12,598 bases of DNA from G039029935 sp039029935 (GTDB taxonomy: Bacteria > Chloroflexota > Anaerolineae > Caldilineales > Caldilineaceae), in NCBI GenBank assembly GCA_039029935.1, contig JBCCFC010000261.1, positions 1 through 12,598 of the forward strand, given 5' to 3'. Positions 11,890 through 12,598 of the stretch are shown here, one piece after another. Numbering within the stretch: the first letter of the stretch is position 1; each line of letters opens with the position of its first letter. The notes under the pieces are model-generated. The model saw nothing but the letters and a program-made list of their open reading frames with translations, was not told the origin of the DNA and made no database searches. The translations under genes were made by a program, and so were the position numbers.

Positions 11890-12598
11890 AAAACCCCTTC
11901 CTCACCTGCACCGATGATATCATCTGCGGATTGCATCACCCATTGAATGGTTTCAATTTGTGTGCTGAGTTCCGCAATCGTTGGTCCTTCAAACAAGGTA
12001 CGTAATGGGAACTCAATGTGAAATCGGTCACGAATACGTGAGACGACCTGCATTGCCTTGAGCGAATGACCACCCAATTCAAAAAAGTTATCGTGAACCC
12101 CCACTTGGTTGAGGTGAAGAAGATCACACCAGAACCCTGCCAAGGTCTCCTCTGTGGATGTGCGTGGTGCAACAAATTGGTTGGCGAGGGCTGGGTGCTG
12201 TGAATCAGGTGCGGGTAGGGCACGACGATCCAGTTTCCCATTGGGCGTAAGCGGTAAATCATCGAGGAAAATGTAGGCAGTCGGCAGCATGTACTGAGGG
12301 AGCGTTTGCGAGAGAAAATGGCGTACATCACTTACTGTGAGGTTATCGTCGGAATGGACAGCAATATACGCAACTAGTCGTTGTTCGGAATCAGTGCCAT
12401 CTCTTTTACAGACAATGACGACAGCTTCTTTCACTGCTAAATGTTGACGAAGCACCACCTCAATTTCACCAAGCTCAACCCGAAACCCATGCAGCTTAAC
12501 TTGATAGTCCATGCGTCCTAAAAATTCAATATTTGCACCATCTGCATCATCGCTTGCAGGCTCACCTACATACCAACGTGCTAAGTCCCCCGTGCGAT
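11886..12598 (-). CDS. NRPS, C-terminal part (adenylation domain end and carrier protein), cut by window edge
   Basis: The frame is open to the right edge; the first full codon is at 12594-12596, giving 236 visible residues, so the Met at 12512 is not a start. The fragment begins RTGDLARW (A7), has an acidic insert GEPASDDADGAN, then IEFLGRMD and the A8 segment KLHGFRVELGEIE. NGKLDRRAL (A10) carries the catalytic Lys. The carrier protein has the GGHSLK phosphopantetheine site. About 23 residues follow the carrier, including the acidic DDIIGAGEEG tail before the stop. There is no thioesterase, so the chain should pass to the next protein, whose TubC-type docking domain may bind this tail. The gene overlaps the downstream ATG by 4 nt (ATGA). 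The substrate cannot be read because the A3-A5 part lies outside the window. Confidence 0.95.
   Translation of the reverse strand, partial: RTGDLARWYVGEPASDDADGANIEFLGRMDYQVKLHGFRVELGEIEVVLRQHLAVKEAVVIVCKRDGTDSEQRLVAYIAVHSDDNLTVSDVRHFLSQTLPQYMLPTAYIFLDDLPLTPNGKLDRRALPAPDSQHPALANQFVAPRTSTEETLAGFWCDLLHLNQVGVHDNFFELGGHSLKAMQVVSRIRDRFHIEFPLRTLFEGPTIAELSTQIETIQWVMQSADDIIGAGEEGVL
11894..11903 (-). promoter_or_regulatory. Ribosome binding site of the terminal NRPS gene
   Basis: GAGGAAGGGG reads leftward and ends 4 nt before the ATG at 11887-11889, inside the last codons of the upstream NRPS. It supports this start and independent or re-initiated translation at the ATGA overlap. Confidence 0.7.

Noticed and set aside
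12512..12598. Start of the right-edge NRPS at the Met at 12512
   Set aside because: The frame stays open to the window edge and encodes the adenylation A7 motif RTGDLARW upstream, so the Met is internal.

Overview
The window is almost entirely coding, and every supported gene lies on the minus strand, so transcription runs from the high-coordinate end to the low-coordinate end. The core is the downstream part of a nonribosomal peptide synthetase (NRPS) operon. It is followed by a separate sugar-acid dehydratase gene and then by a VapBC-type toxin-antitoxin pair cut by the left edge. Base composition looks close to balanced, with the left end more AT-rich by eye. A TubC-type docking domain, cyanobacterial/Chloroflexota-like antitoxin tails and small duplicated palindromes suggest a filamentous or multicellular secondary-metabolite producer, perhaps Chloroflexota (Herpetosiphon-like) or a cyanobacterium. 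This is a weak inference; nothing here fixes the taxon.

Right to left, the NRPS operon holds: an NRPS cut by the right edge (end of an adenylation domain, then a carrier protein); a complete TubC_N-C-A-PCP-TE protein joined to it by an ATGA stop/start overlap; a 209-bp intergenic gap with two identical 49-bp double-hairpin repeats; a stand-alone A-PCP-TE protein with a GTG start; a DegT-family PLP aminotransferase 21 nt further on; and an unrecognised 336-residue protein joined to the aminotransferase by another ATGA overlap.

The first two NRPS proteins look like the end of a linear assembly line, with an acidic carrier-protein tail facing a TubC-like docking domain. The A-PCP-TE protein has no condensation domain and no visible docking domain, so it probably makes or loads its own product. 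Its adenylation domain lacks the Asp that normally holds an alpha-amino group. Both thioesterase (TE) domains carry Cys in place of the nucleophilic Ser and Asn in place of the acidic triad residue. The A-PCP-TE copy also has Arg where the catalytic His is expected. This pair of unusual TE domains is the most interesting feature of the window.

The dehydratase has its own candidate promoter and a strong ribosome binding site that moves its start inside the longest open frame. It ends in a clear intrinsic terminator whose loop holds a TATAAT that may serve the antitoxin gene. The antitoxin is odd in carrying two copies of the usual toxin-binding tail. No RNA genes, transposases or CRISPR arrays were seen, and no stretch over 300 bases lacks a gene.
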